From the NCBI GenBank assembly GCA_910584345.1, contig CAJTZX010000029.1:1-51733 (forward strand): DNA of 51,733 nucleotides, given 5' to 3'. Positions 17,723-25,770 of the stretch are shown here, piece by piece. Each line of letters starts with the position of its first letter. The first letter of the stretch is position 1. Origin of the DNA: an uncultured Eubacterium sp. (GTDB lineage: Bacteria > Bacillota > Clostridia > Lachnospirales > Lachnospiraceae). The notes beneath the pieces were generated by a model. The model searched no databases. It had not been told where the DNA came from and worked only from the letters and a program-made list of their open reading frames with translations. Both the position numbers and the translations under genes were made by a program.

Positions 17723-18208
17723 TTATTTTTTTATATACTTGCGAAAATAATAAATAATATCAAAGTACGTCTGTTCTTCACTTTCCGCTGCAAGCTCCCA
17801 ATCCTGCATAATATCCAGATTTGGAGCATACGCATCTGCGCTGTATGCGAACTCTATCTTCGTCACATATGCTGTGCTGCATTCGTCTAATAACTGACGA
17901 TAAATGCTCTCACCCCCTATGACATAAATATCATCTGTATGGTACCGTTCCAATTGCTGATACAACTCGTCTAAGGAATGAACGACGATAGCATTGCCGG
18001 CCTTATAATGTCTGTCATGTGTCAGCACGATATTCACCCGGTTTTCTAAAATACCGTTTGGCAGGCTTTCCCTTGTCTTTCTCCCCATAACAACTACTTT
18101 TCCCTGCGTCAACTCACGAAAAAAGTGCATGTCGTCGGGGATACGTACTAACAGCTGGTTATTGCTGCCAATTGCCCAGTTTTCATCTGCAGAAACAATT
18201 AAATTCAC
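17723..18208 (-). CDS. folA: Dihydrofolate reductase
   Basis: 161 residues, a usual length. MNLIVSADENWAIGSNNQLL with the active-site acid in IPDDMHFFRELTQGKVVVMG, the NADPH-binding GRKTRESLPNG and VIGGESIYRQLL, and a C-terminal FDIIYYFRKYIKK end. It reduces dihydrofolate to tetrahydrofolate with NADPH. No thymidylate synthase gene is next to it. Instead it lies 49 nt after purD and 16 nt before ilvB, linking the folate pool to purN, which needs 10-formyl-tetrahydrofolate. Confidence 0.93.
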   Translation of the reverse strand: MNLIVSADENWAIGSNNQLLVRIPDDMHFFRELTQGKVVVMGRKTRESLPNGILENRVNIVLTHDRHYKAGNAIVVHSLDELYQQLERYHTDDIYVIGGESIYRQLLDECSTAYVTKIEFAYSADAYAPNLDIMQDWELAAESEEQTYFDIIYYFRKYIKK

Positions 18209-18229
18209 AAAAATCCCCTTTCCTGCTCA

Positions 18230-18261
18230 CTGCAGCTTTTTCTATCTGCAGCTTTTTCTAT
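18230..18261. repeat. Perfect 16-bp tandem repeat at the purD stop codon
   Basis: CTGCAGCTTTTTCTAT at 18230-18245 is repeated exactly at 18246-18261. The second copy contains the purD stop (18258-18260), so a copy of the gene end has been duplicated into the purD-folA gap. A similar event is seen at the end of the DAHP synthase gene (24354-24389). Confidence 0.85.
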
Positions 18262-19538
18262 GATACATCTGCGTCATCAATCGCTTTTCCGATATCATGC
18301 CTCATATATTTATTCTCAAAATTTACCCAACTGACCGCTTCATATGCTTTCTGACGTGCTTTTACTAAATCTTCTCCTTTTGCCGTAATGCCGAGCACCC
18401 TTCCGCCATTTGTCACGATCTTACCGTCTTTTACAGCAGTGCCCGCATGAAAACAAAAATAATCCTCTCGATTATCAAACGCATCCAATCCTTCAATCGG
18501 GTAACCTTTTTGGTATGCAATCGGATAACCGTCGGATGCCAGCACAACACAGACAGCTGCGTTCTCTTCAAACTCCAGTTCTATCTCATCCAGCCGGCCT
18601 TCCACACATGCCTGCATGACTTCGATCATATCATTTTTCATACGTGGCAATACAACCTGCGCTTCCGGATCGCCAAAACGTGCATTATATTCCAGCACTT
18701 TCGGTCCGTCTTCGGTCAGCATCAATCCAAAGAATATGACGCCGACAAACGGCCGCCCTTCTGCCGCCATCGCATCTACCGTCGCCTGATAAATATGTTT
18801 TCTGCAGAACGCGTCAACTTCCTCCGTATAAAACGGACTTGGCGAAAACGTACCCATACCCCCGGTATTTAACCCCTGGTCACCGTCTTTTGCCCGCTTA
18901 TGATCTTGTGCAGAACTCATAATCTGAATCGTTTTTCCATCGGTAAAAGATAATACAGAAACTTCCCGCCCAGTCATAAACTGTTCCACAACCATACGTG
19001 CTCCGGCATCGCCAAATTTTTTTTCTTCCATAATTGTCTTTACGCCTTTTTCCGCCTCTTCTAATGTTTGGCAGATCAATACGCCTTTTCCAAGAGCTAA
19101 TCCGTCTGCTTTTAAGACAATTGGCATGTCCGCCGTTTTCAAATAAGCAAGCGCGGCATTTGGATCGTCAAATGTCTCATAGGCGGCTGTCGGAATGTTA
19201 TATTTTTTCATCAGATCTTTCGAAAAAGCTTTGGAGCCTTCTAAAACAGCTGCGTTTTTGCGTGGCCCAAATACTTTCAGCCCTTGCTGCTCAAATACAT
19301 CTACAATACCCCCAACTAATGGGTCATCCATACCGATGATCGTAAAATCTACCGCGTGCTCTTTTGCAAAAGCTGCCAGCTTCTCAAACTCCATCGCAGC
19401 AATAGGAACACACTGCGCAATCTGACCAATCCCGGCATTCCCAGGCGCACAGTATATTTTATCCACCTTCGGGCTTTTTGCTGCGCTGACTGCAATCGCA
19501 TGTTCACGTCCACCACTGCCTACGATCAAAATTTTCAT
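18258..19538 (-). CDS. purD: Phosphoribosylamine-glycine ligase
   Basis: 426 residues, full length. MKILIVGSGGREHAIAVSAA, then the ATP-grasp core (LKADGLALGKGVLIC, GGMGTFSPSPFYT, FFGLMLTEDGPKVLEYNARF, GDPEAQVVLPRM) and the C-terminal GARS domain. It joins glycine to 5-phosphoribosylamine to make GAR in purine synthesis. It is the third gene of purM-purN-purD, with an unusual repeat-rich 163-nt gap before it. Confidence 0.97.
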   Translation of the reverse strand: MKILIVGSGGREHAIAVSAAKSPKVDKIYCAPGNAGIGQIAQCVPIAAMEFEKLAAFAKEHAVDFTIIGMDDPLVGGIVDVFEQQGLKVFGPRKNAAVLEGSKAFSKDLMKKYNIPTAAYETFDDPNAALAYLKTADMPIVLKADGLALGKGVLICQTLEEAEKGVKTIMEEKKFGDAGARMVVEQFMTGREVSVLSFTDGKTIQIMSSAQDHKRAKDGDQGLNTGGMGTFSPSPFYTEEVDAFCRKHIYQATVDAMAAEGRPFVGVIFFGLMLTEDGPKVLEYNARFGDPEAQVVLPRMKNDMIEVMQACVEGRLDEIELEFEENAAVCVVLASDGYPIAYQKGYPIEGLDAFDNREDYFCFHAGTAVKDGKIVTNGGRVLGITAKGEDLVKARQKAYEAVSWVNFENKYMRHDIGKAIDDADVS

Positions 19539-19540
19539 AT

Positions 19541-19676
19541 TTCATTCTCCTTTTATGCATTCTTTATTTTGCATTCTCTATTTTACTTTCTCTATTCTGC
19601 TTCACTATATTGCATTCTCTATTCTGCATTCTTTATCATACATTCTCTTTTTATACATGCATTCTTGCGCATTCTC
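19541..19676. repeat. Degenerate short-repeat tract between purN and purD
   Basis: Read on the minus (coding) strand, the hexamer AGAATG occurs eight times in about 135 nt, mostly as GAGAATGCA or AAGAATGCA with A/T spacers. The last copy is part of the purD ribosome site (AAGGAGAATGAAAT before ATG). This looks like repeated slippage or duplication of the ribosome-site region. Nothing coding is seen in it. Confidence 0.7.
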
Positions 19677-19701
19677 CTGCCAGCGCTAATTTCCTGCGGA
19701 C

Positions 19702-20325
19702 TCAATCAATGATAACTCTGCCTTCTGAAACAGTCACTTTGCCGTTTGCAATCAAATCCACGGCTTTTGGCAGAATTTTCCATTCCGCTTCTTCCATTAC
19801 CCGCTGCTGCAGCAGTTTTGGAGTATCGCCTTGTTTAACTTCTACTGCCTTTTGCAAAATAATCGGCCCAGTATCCGTACCTTCATCTACAAAATGCACC
19901 GTTGCACCAGTTACCTTTACCCCTCTTTTTAGTACTTCTTCGTGTACCTTCAGTCCATAGTATCCAGCTCCGCAAAAAGAAGGAATGAGCGATGGGTGAA
20001 TATTTATCATGCGGTTTTTATATTTTTGTATCAGTATTTCCGGCAAAATAACAAGATAACCGGCCAATACAACCAGATCAATCTGCTCTTTTTCCAACGT
20101 CTGTATCAGCGCCCTGCCGAAAGCATCTCTATCAGCATAATCTTTTGGCGATATATAACAGTTTTTAATCTCATGTTGTTTCGCCCGCTCCAGTGCATAA
20201 GCATCTTTTTTATTACTAATGACGAGTGCAATCTGCGCATTTTGAATGCTGCCTGTCAACACTGCCTGAATCAACGCCTGCAGATTTGTTCCGCCACCGG
20301 ACACCATTACTGCCAGTCTTAACAT
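19702..20325 (-). CDS. purN: Phosphoribosylglycinamide formyltransferase
   Basis: 207 residues. Formyl-transferase fold with the GAR site LAVMVSGGGTNLQAL at the N-terminus, the catalytic HPSLIPSF region (His near 111), and VTGATVHFVDEGTDTGPII with the conserved Asp. It transfers the formyl group of 10-formyl-tetrahydrofolate to GAR. Its start overlaps the purM stop by 7 nt (20319-20325), so the two are translationally coupled. Confidence 0.96.
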   Translation of the reverse strand: MLRLAVMVSGGGTNLQALIQAVLTGSIQNAQIALVISNKKDAYALERAKQHEIKNCYISPKDYADRDAFGRALIQTLEKEQIDLVVLAGYLVILPEILIQKYKNRMINIHPSLIPSFCGAGYYGLKVHEEVLKRGVKVTGATVHFVDEGTDTGPIILQKAVEVKQGDTPKLLQQRVMEEAEWKILPKAVDLIANGKVTVSEGRVIID

Positions 20326-21365
20326 AACGTAACTCCTTTATCTCCTTCTACCGTTTCACCAATCGTATAAGCTTTTACACCTGCTTCTTTCGCTGCTTCT
20401 ATCGTCTTTGCCACTTGCGCCGCATCCACTGCAAGCGCCATGCCAATTCCCATATTAAATGTGTTGTACATCATCTGCTCTGTTACATTTCCTTTTTCTG
20501 CCATCAGACGGAAAATCTCCGGCACCTGATAACTGTCCTTTTGAATAACGGCACGAATGCCATCTGTAAGCATACGCGGCACATTTTCATAAAAACCTCC
20601 GCCAGTAATATGGCTGCACGCTTTGATCGTAACGCCCGCTTCTTTGATCTTTCTTAATGTACGCACATAAATCCTTGTTGGAGTTAAAAGTGTCTCGCCC
20701 AATGTCTGTCCAAGCTGCGGATAGTACGTATCCAGCGCTTTTTTATTATCTGCATTTTTTTCCTGATTTAAATCAAAAATCTGGCGGACAAGTGAAAAAC
20801 CATTGGAATGTACTCCGGAAGATGCCAGACCGATCAGCACATCCCCTTTTTTTAAATCACTTCCCGTCACAATATCTTTCTCATCGACAACCCCTACCGC
20901 AAATCCGGCAAGATCATATTCATCCGGCGGATAAAATCCTGGCATTTCTGCAGTTTCACCGCCAATTAACGCCGCCCCCGACTGTCTGCATCCTTCTGCA
21001 ACGCCGCTTACAATTGCTTCTATTTTATCTGGATAATTTTTTCCACATGCAATATAATCCAGGAAAAATAATGGCTCACCGCCTGCACATGCAATATCGT
21101 TGACACACATCGCCACACAGTCGATACCGACCGTATCATGCTTGTCCATTAAAAAAGCCAGTTTTAATTTTGTACCAACACCATCTGTTCCGGATACAAG
21201 TGTAGGCTTTTCCATATGTTTCAGCGCTTCTATGGAAAAAGCTCCGGAAAAACCACCCAAATTCGTCAGTACCTCCGGCCGCATCGTACTTTGTACGTGT
21301 TTTTTCATTAACTCTACGGATTTGTATCCCGCTTCAATATCAACTCCAGCATTTTTGTAATCCAT
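20319..21365 (-). CDS. purM: Phosphoribosylformylglycinamidine cyclo-ligase
   Basis: 348 residues from ATG at 21365, chosen for AGGAGG 7 nt upstream; the frame stays open to 21413 but without a ribosome site. It has VSGTDGVGTKLKLAFLMDKH and GIDCVAMCVNDIACAGGEPL of the AIR synthase family, GGETAEMPGFY, LASSGVHSNGFSLVR and ACSHITGGGFYENVPRML. It makes AIR from FGAM with ATP. First gene of the purine group on the minus strand. Confidence 0.96.
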   Translation of the reverse strand: MDYKNAGVDIEAGYKSVELMKKHVQSTMRPEVLTNLGGFSGAFSIEALKHMEKPTLVSGTDGVGTKLKLAFLMDKHDTVGIDCVAMCVNDIACAGGEPLFFLDYIACGKNYPDKIEAIVSGVAEGCRQSGAALIGGETAEMPGFYPPDEYDLAGFAVGVVDEKDIVTGSDLKKGDVLIGLASSGVHSNGFSLVRQIFDLNQEKNADNKKALDTYYPQLGQTLGETLLTPTRIYVRTLRKIKEAGVTIKACSHITGGGFYENVPRMLTDGIRAVIQKDSYQVPEIFRLMAEKGNVTEQMMYNTFNMGIGMALAVDAAQVAKTIEAAKEAGVKAYTIGETVEGDKGVTLC

Positions 21366-21487
21366 GTTTTTTCCTCCTGTTTTTTGTATGCGCATCGCAA
21401 TCCAGCCAATCATATGAACTGCGGCGCAGCCGCGTATCTGCCTTTAGACATAATGCCACATCTTTGAAAAAATTTCAAGGATACTTC

Positions 21488-22483
21488 TTACTTTTCTGCT
21501 TCCTGCACTGTCTTTTTCAAATATCGAATGACTTCTACCGGATATTTACCAACCGCTGTTTCATTTGTAACCATAACGGCTCCGGCCCCGTCAGCAACCG
21601 CATGATAAATATCCGATACCTCAGCCCTTGTAGGATATGGATGCTGAACCATCGAAGCCAACAGTTGCGTAACGACCAAAAACGGCTTCGATGCTTCTTT
21701 GCATATGTCCGAGATCTTTTTTTGGGCAGCAGGAAGCTCCCACAAAGGCATATCATTTCCAAGATCTCCTCTGGCAATGACAATCATATCCGCATCCGGC
21801 ATAATCTCCCGCATCTGACGCATCCCCTCGCGATTTTCAATCTTTGCAAAAATACGAATATCCGTCATCCCATGTTCCCAAAGCACACTTTTTACCTCTG
21901 AAAGCTGCGTTCCTTTTGTCACAAACGGCTGCATTAACGCTGTCACTCCATAATCTTTTGCCATCCGTATATTTTCCCTGTCCTGCTCTGTAAGTACAGG
22001 CCCCGGTATCTGCTTATCTACAACCTTCAGACTCTTTTTCTCCTGCAAAATACCTCCGCGCAGCACACAAACTGCAATTTGAGGCTTCACTGAAGTAACA
22101 ACCAGCTCAAACTTTCCATCATCCAATAAAATATGGTCCCCTGCTTCCAGGACAGACAACACACTGTCTGCTACCGGAATCGCACCTGCATCCGACTTTG
22201 CCGCTGACTGATCTGTAAGCGTCAGTTCTTTGGATTCCTTTAACTGCAGCGGTTCACACAGTTCCCCAATCCGTATTTCTGGTCCCTGCATGTCTATCAG
22301 AAGTTCCGGCCGGACACCTGCACGCTGCGCCGCCTGATGAAAATATTGTATGAGCGATTCACTCTCTCTTAGATTCGTATGCGACAAATTCAAACGCATA
22401 CCGGTCATTCCTTCCAAAAACATTTTTTCCAAAATATCCGCCTGTGCACAGGCAGGCCCTAATGTACCAAAAATTTCTGTCAT
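21488..22483 (-). CDS. Short pyruvate-kinase-like protein
   Basis: 331 residues against the usual 470-590. The frame covers the TIM barrel and inserted B domain (GTLGPAC, MRLNLSHTN, LLIDMQGPEIRIG, LLDDGKFELVV, AKIENREG, IVIARGDLGND) but stops after PTRAEVSDIY and NETAVGKYPVEV, so the C-terminal regulatory domain is missing. Key sites differ from canonical enzymes: DMQGPEIR where DTKGPEIR is usual and VTNETA where LSGETA is usual, although the metal and phosphate residues in KIENREG and ARGDLG remain. It is probably a paralogue, active on phosphoenolpyruvate or re-purposed. It is unlikely to be the only glycolytic pyruvate kinase. It lies upstream of purM. Confidence 0.8.
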   Translation of the reverse strand: MTEIFGTLGPACAQADILEKMFLEGMTGMRLNLSHTNLRESESLIQYFHQAAQRAGVRPELLIDMQGPEIRIGELCEPLQLKESKELTLTDQSAAKSDAGAIPVADSVLSVLEAGDHILLDDGKFELVVTSVKPQIAVCVLRGGILQEKKSLKVVDKQIPGPVLTEQDRENIRMAKDYGVTALMQPFVTKGTQLSEVKSVLWEHGMTDIRIFAKIENREGMRQMREIMPDADMIVIARGDLGNDMPLWELPAAQKKISDICKEASKPFLVVTQLLASMVQHPYPTRAEVSDIYHAVADGAGAVMVTNETAVGKYPVEVIRYLKKTVQEAEK

Positions 22484-22640
22484 TGTATACCACCGTTTTC
22501 TTTGTATTAAAATACGAAGGAACTATTCCTAATATCATAGCATCTTTTTTTAAGTATGAATATTTTACATTATTTCCCAGGGAAAAACAAGCATTTGGGA
22601 TAACTGTAGGAAATCACATCACCGATTTGAATTGGCATGG

Positions 22641-22669
22641 TTGATTGGATAATTATTGGCTATTTTAAT
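22641..22669 (+). promoter_or_regulatory. Probable promoter of the ECF S-component gene
   Basis: TTGATT (22641-22646) and TTTAAT (22664-22669) with a 17-nt spacer, 66 nt before the start at 22735. The rest of the 250-nt gap (22484-22734) was examined for TPP, FMN or preQ1 riboswitch signatures and none was recognised. Confidence 0.45.
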
Positions 22670-22734
22670 CAAGACAAATATGGAGTACATTGTGAGAGAA
22701 AAAATAAGAAATAAAAAAGAAAAGAGGTCTTATC

Positions 22735-23262
22735 ATGAATTCCAATCTGAAAAAATTAGTTACGGCTGCGTTGTTTGCCGCGCTTGCCTGTGTTGCTACA
22801 ATGTCTATACGTATCCCAACGCCTGGAACAAACGGATATATTCATCCGGGAGATGCAATCGTAATCCTCTCCGGTGTGTTCCTTGGACCGGTTTGGGGAC
22901 TGCTGGCAGCAGGCATTGGTTCTGCGATGGCAGATCTGATCGGTGGATATTTTTTGTATGTGCCGATAACGTTTGTGATAAAAGGAGTGGTTGCATTTGT
23001 GGCAGGGGCTATTTATCAAAAAGTTGGCAGATCAACAAAAAGCTGTTATATATCTGTGATACTTGGCGGTATTTCAGACATCGTATTTGTAGCTGGAGGA
23101 TATTTTCTGTGCGAATTTTTCATCTATGGTCCTGGCGCAGCAGCAAGCGTACCAGCCAATGTGATACAAGGAATCAGTGGGCTTATCATCAGTGTATTAC
23201 TGTATCCGATTTTGCAAAAAGTACCGGATATTCGCCAGTCCGGAAGAAAAATTGCGCAGTAA
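22735..23262 (+). CDS. ECF transporter substrate-binding (S) component
   Basis: 175 residues with about five or six membrane segments. It starts with KLVTAALFAALACVATMSIR (the alanine-rich helix that docks to EcfT), then TNGYIHPGDAIVILSGVFLG and AAGIGSAMADLIGGYFLYVP, as in the HmpT/RibU-like ECF S families, ending with a basic cytosolic tail. S components bind a vitamin or cofactor precursor and share the EcfA/EcfT module encoded elsewhere. The vitamin cannot be told from the sequence. AGAGG lies 8 nt before the ATG. It is followed by a separate promoter for the DAHP synthase gene. Confidence 0.88.
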   Translation: MNSNLKKLVTAALFAALACVATMSIRIPTPGTNGYIHPGDAIVILSGVFLGPVWGLLAAGIGSAMADLIGGYFLYVPITFVIKGVVAFVAGAIYQKVGRSTKSCYISVILGGISDIVFVAGGYFLCEFFIYGPGAAASVPANVIQGISGLIISVLLYPILQKVPDIRQSGRKIAQ

Positions 23263-23270
23263 CTTAAAGG

Positions 23271-23299
23271 TTGACAGCGTTAGCTGAAAGAGGTATGAT
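23271..23299 (+). promoter_or_regulatory. Promoter of the DAHP synthase gene
   Basis: TTGACA (23271-23276), 17 nt, TATGAT (23294-23299): close to consensus. It starts 9 nt past the previous stop codon and lies 36 nt before the start at 23335. Confidence 0.8.
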
Positions 23300-23334
23300 T
23301 TACCCCAGCACAAAGGAAACGGAGGATAGATCAT

Positions 23335-24372
23335 ATGATGGAAATGGATATGGAATTTCTAAGGAAACTGCCGGCTCCGATGGAGCTAAAAGAACAGTTT
23401 CCGGCAGGCAGACAAGTAACTGACAAAAAGGCGGAACGGGATAAGGAAATCCGAAGCATTTTTGAAGGAAAAGACAGCAGGCTGCTTTTAATTATCGGAC
23501 CATGTTCGGCAGATCATGAGGATGCAGTCATTGATTATATTTTAAGGCTGCGTAAAGTACAGGACGAAGTTGCGGACAAAATTTTTATGATTCCGCGAAT
23601 TTATACGAATAAACCAAGAACGGTCGGCGTTGGCTACAAAGGAATGCTGCATCAGCCGGATCCGGAAAAAAAGGCGGATATGTTAAAAGGAATCATTGCC
23701 ATTCGCCAGATGCATATACGTGCAATACAAGAGACTGGTTTTACCTGTGCAGATGAAATGCTCTATCCGGAAAATCACAGATATTTGTCCGATCTGCTTT
23801 CTTATGTAGCAGTTGGGGCGCGTTCCGTAGAAAACCAACAGCACAGGCTAACAGCCAGTGGTCTTGGCATTCCGGTTGGAATGAAAAACCCAACGGGAGG
23901 CGACCTTAGCGTAATGATGAACGCCATCATTGCAGCGCAGTGCAGCCATACATATATTTACCGTGGATGGGAAGTAAAGACAGGCGGAAATCCTTATACA
24001 CACGTGATTTTACGTGGTTATGTGGATAAGTTCGGACGTAATATGCCAAATTACCATTACGAAGATTTGCAGCACGTGATTGAGCTGTACGGAGAGAAAG
24101 AACTTTCCAATCCGGCTGTTATTATTGACACGAACCATTCAAATTCTGGAAAAAATTTTTTGGAACAGATACGGATCAGCAAAGATATTATGCACAGCTG
24201 TAAAGTATCCGCAGATATCCGTAAGCTTGTCAAAGGGCTTATGATCGAGAGCTATATCGAAGACGGTGCACAGACAGTCGGCGGACATTGTTATGGTAAA
24301 TCCATAACAGACCCATGTCTTGGATGGGAAAAGACAGAGAAATTGATTTATGAATTAGCGGAACTCTGGTAA
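23335..24372 (+). CDS. aroF: 3-deoxy-7-phosphoheptulonate synthase (class I)
   Basis: 345 residues, the usual length of AroF/G/H enzymes. Motifs in order: LLLIIGPCSADHEDAVIDY, IPRIYTNKPRTVGVGYKGM, GARSVENQQHRLTASGLGIP, VGMKNPTGGDL, IIDTNHSNSGKN and DGAQTVGGHCYGKSITDPCL. It condenses phosphoenolpyruvate and erythrose 4-phosphate, the first step of aromatic amino acid synthesis. GGAGG lies 10 nt before the ATG at 23335; a start two codons on (ATG GAA ATG) is possible. Which isozyme (Tyr-, Phe- or Trp-sensitive) cannot be told, so the symbol is provisional. The gene has its own promoter and a strong terminator. Confidence 0.93.
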   Translation: MMEMDMEFLRKLPAPMELKEQFPAGRQVTDKKAERDKEIRSIFEGKDSRLLLIIGPCSADHEDAVIDYILRLRKVQDEVADKIFMIPRIYTNKPRTVGVGYKGMLHQPDPEKKADMLKGIIAIRQMHIRAIQETGFTCADEMLYPENHRYLSDLLSYVAVGARSVENQQHRLTASGLGIPVGMKNPTGGDLSVMMNAIIAAQCSHTYIYRGWEVKTGGNPYTHVILRGYVDKFGRNMPNYHYEDLQHVIELYGEKELSNPAVIIDTNHSNSGKNFLEQIRISKDIMHSCKVSADIRKLVKGLMIESYIEDGAQTVGGHCYGKSITDPCLGWEKTEKLIYELAELW

Positions 24373-24389
24373 TTAGCGGAATTCTGGTA
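24354..24389. repeat. 18-bp tandem duplication across the DAHP synthase stop codon
   Basis: 24354-24371 and 24372-24389 differ at one base (C against T). The first copy holds the last codons and most of the stop (24370-24372). The second lies in the 3' untranslated region. Confidence 0.8.
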
Positions 24390-24394
24390 ATAAG

Positions 24395-24439
24395 AAGACT
24401 TTGCAGTAAGGTAACGCTCTTTGCTGCAAAGTCTTTTTT
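24395..24439 (+). terminator. Intrinsic terminator after the DAHP synthase gene
   Basis: A 12-bp stem AAGACTTTGCAG / CTGCAAAGTCTT (24395-24406 with 24424-24435) followed by T4. The T-rich stretch that continues to about 24508, with a repeated CTTTGTTTTGTCTTT, lies between this gene and the convergent lipoprotein gene. Confidence 0.85.
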
Positions 24440-24508
24440 GTTTTTTCTTTATTTCATTTTTTATATCTTTTTTTCTTTTCTTTGTTTTGTCTTTTCTTTG
24501 TTTTGTCT

Positions 24509-25612
24509 TTACTTCGTTTTTGCATTTTCCGCAAATGTTGTTGTGACAAGCTTTTCATATGGCGCACGTTTTGTAATCACTTCGGCATCTTCCAGTATAT
24601 TTAGCAGTAAATCAAAGCTTTCCTGTGAAAATACAAGATCATCTTTCCACGTATCTTGTTCGTGATAACGATCCACAATCATCGTAAGCGTTTCCAAATC
24701 TGTTTCTGAAAATTGATTTTTTATGGCATCTGCAATTTCTTTGCCAGAATGTGACGTAACATAGTCCATACCTTTTTGCAATGCGTTTGTAAACGACTGA
24801 ATCAGGTCTTTGTGATTGTCCAGATAGCTTTGTTTTGCGCTAAAAGCAGTATACGGCACGTAGCCGGATTCCACGCCAACCGAGCTTACGACAAATCCGT
24901 CTCCAGCTTGTTCCAATGCTGTCGCGGATGGTTCAAATTCTACGGTATAGGCGCCTTTTCCGCCAGAAAAAGCGGCAGCAGTGGAGCCAAAATCAATACT
25001 CTGGTCAATTTTTACTTCGGATGGCTGGATACCGTTTTTCTTTAATACGTATTCAAATACCATTTCCGGCATACCGCCTGCGCGTCCGCCAAGCACTTCG
25101 GCGCCTTTCAAATCAGCCAGTGTAAAGTCGTCTTTTGGTTCGCGTGCCACGATAAAATTGCCGGCGCGCTGAGTTAACTGTGCGAAATTTACAATAGCGT
25201 CTGCGGAGCCTTCGTTATAAGTATAGACTGTCGTCTCCGGTCCCATAAATCCAATATCAGCTTCTTCAGACAAGACCGCAGCCATGACCTTATCCGCCCC
25301 GAACCCGGTGACTAGATCCAGGTCAATACCCTCTTGTTCAAAATAACCGTTTTCGATAGCCGCATACATAGGCGCATAGAAAATGGAGTGTGCGACTTCA
25401 TTTAATGTAATTTTTGTCAATGTTTCATCGGATTCTGATGAAGTTTTGCCTGCTTCTAAGTAATCTGCGTCAGATTTGTTGAGATCAGCTTCGTTGGAAG
25501 ATTTTTGAACCGTAGCGTTTTGGGCTGCATCTTTTTTACTGCATCCGGCAATTATGCATACTGTTAGTGCAGTAATGATAAGAAGTGAAAAAAGATGTCT
25601 TTTCAAATTCAT
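24509..25612 (-). CDS. ABC transporter substrate-binding lipoprotein (NitT/TauT/SsuA type)
   Basis: 367 residues. Lipoprotein signal with lipobox CIIAGC (Cys at about 24), a Ser/Asp/Glu linker, then an NMT1/THI5-like domain from about residue 67: LNEVAHSIFYAPMYAAIENG, GIDLDLVTGFGADKVMAAVL, ADIGFMGPETTVYTYNEG, LKGAEVLGGRAGGMPEMVFE. This family binds thiamine precursors, taurine, nitrate or similar small compounds outside the cell. No permease or ATPase is adjacent; the neighbours are a convergent DAHP synthase gene and a divergent M56 peptidase, so the transport partners must be elsewhere or the protein acts as a sensor. Confidence 0.9.
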   Translation of the reverse strand: MNLKRHLFSLLIITALTVCIIAGCSKKDAAQNATVQKSSNEADLNKSDADYLEAGKTSSESDETLTKITLNEVAHSIFYAPMYAAIENGYFEQEGIDLDLVTGFGADKVMAAVLSEEADIGFMGPETTVYTYNEGSADAIVNFAQLTQRAGNFIVAREPKDDFTLADLKGAEVLGGRAGGMPEMVFEYVLKKNGIQPSEVKIDQSIDFGSTAAAFSGGKGAYTVEFEPSATALEQAGDGFVVSSVGVESGYVPYTAFSAKQSYLDNHKDLIQSFTNALQKGMDYVTSHSGKEIADAIKNQFSETDLETLTMIVDRYHEQDTWKDDLVFSQESFDLLLNILEDAEVITKRAPYEKLVTTTFAENAKTK

Positions 25613-25770
25613 AAAAAGACCCCCGTATGTGGATTTGATATAGTATACTGTAAAAGAAAAAAAATGTGCATTTCATGAGCGCAAAAGTTATCGTCGATCC
25701 GTGAATGTTATCCGATATATAAACTGACAGGGAATAAAAAAGGCCATAAAGAGAAAGGGAGGTATCTGTT

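Noticed and set aside
19549..19676. CRISPR-like array from repeated AGAATG units
   Set aside because: Units are far too short and irregular, without spacers of constant length.
19356..19960. Plus-strand frames across the purN-purD gap
   Set aside because: They run antisense to purN and purD and through low-complexity repeats; no ribosome site or family motif.
22484..22734. Possible riboswitch before the ECF S-component gene
   Set aside because: Sought because S components are often under TPP or other vitamin riboswitches, but none of the conserved cores I know (TPP, FMN, preQ1, cobalamin) could be found.
22656..23267. 203-residue frame overlapping the ECF S-component gene
   Set aside because: Cys/Trp/Arg-rich shadow in another frame of a clear membrane protein; no ribosome site.
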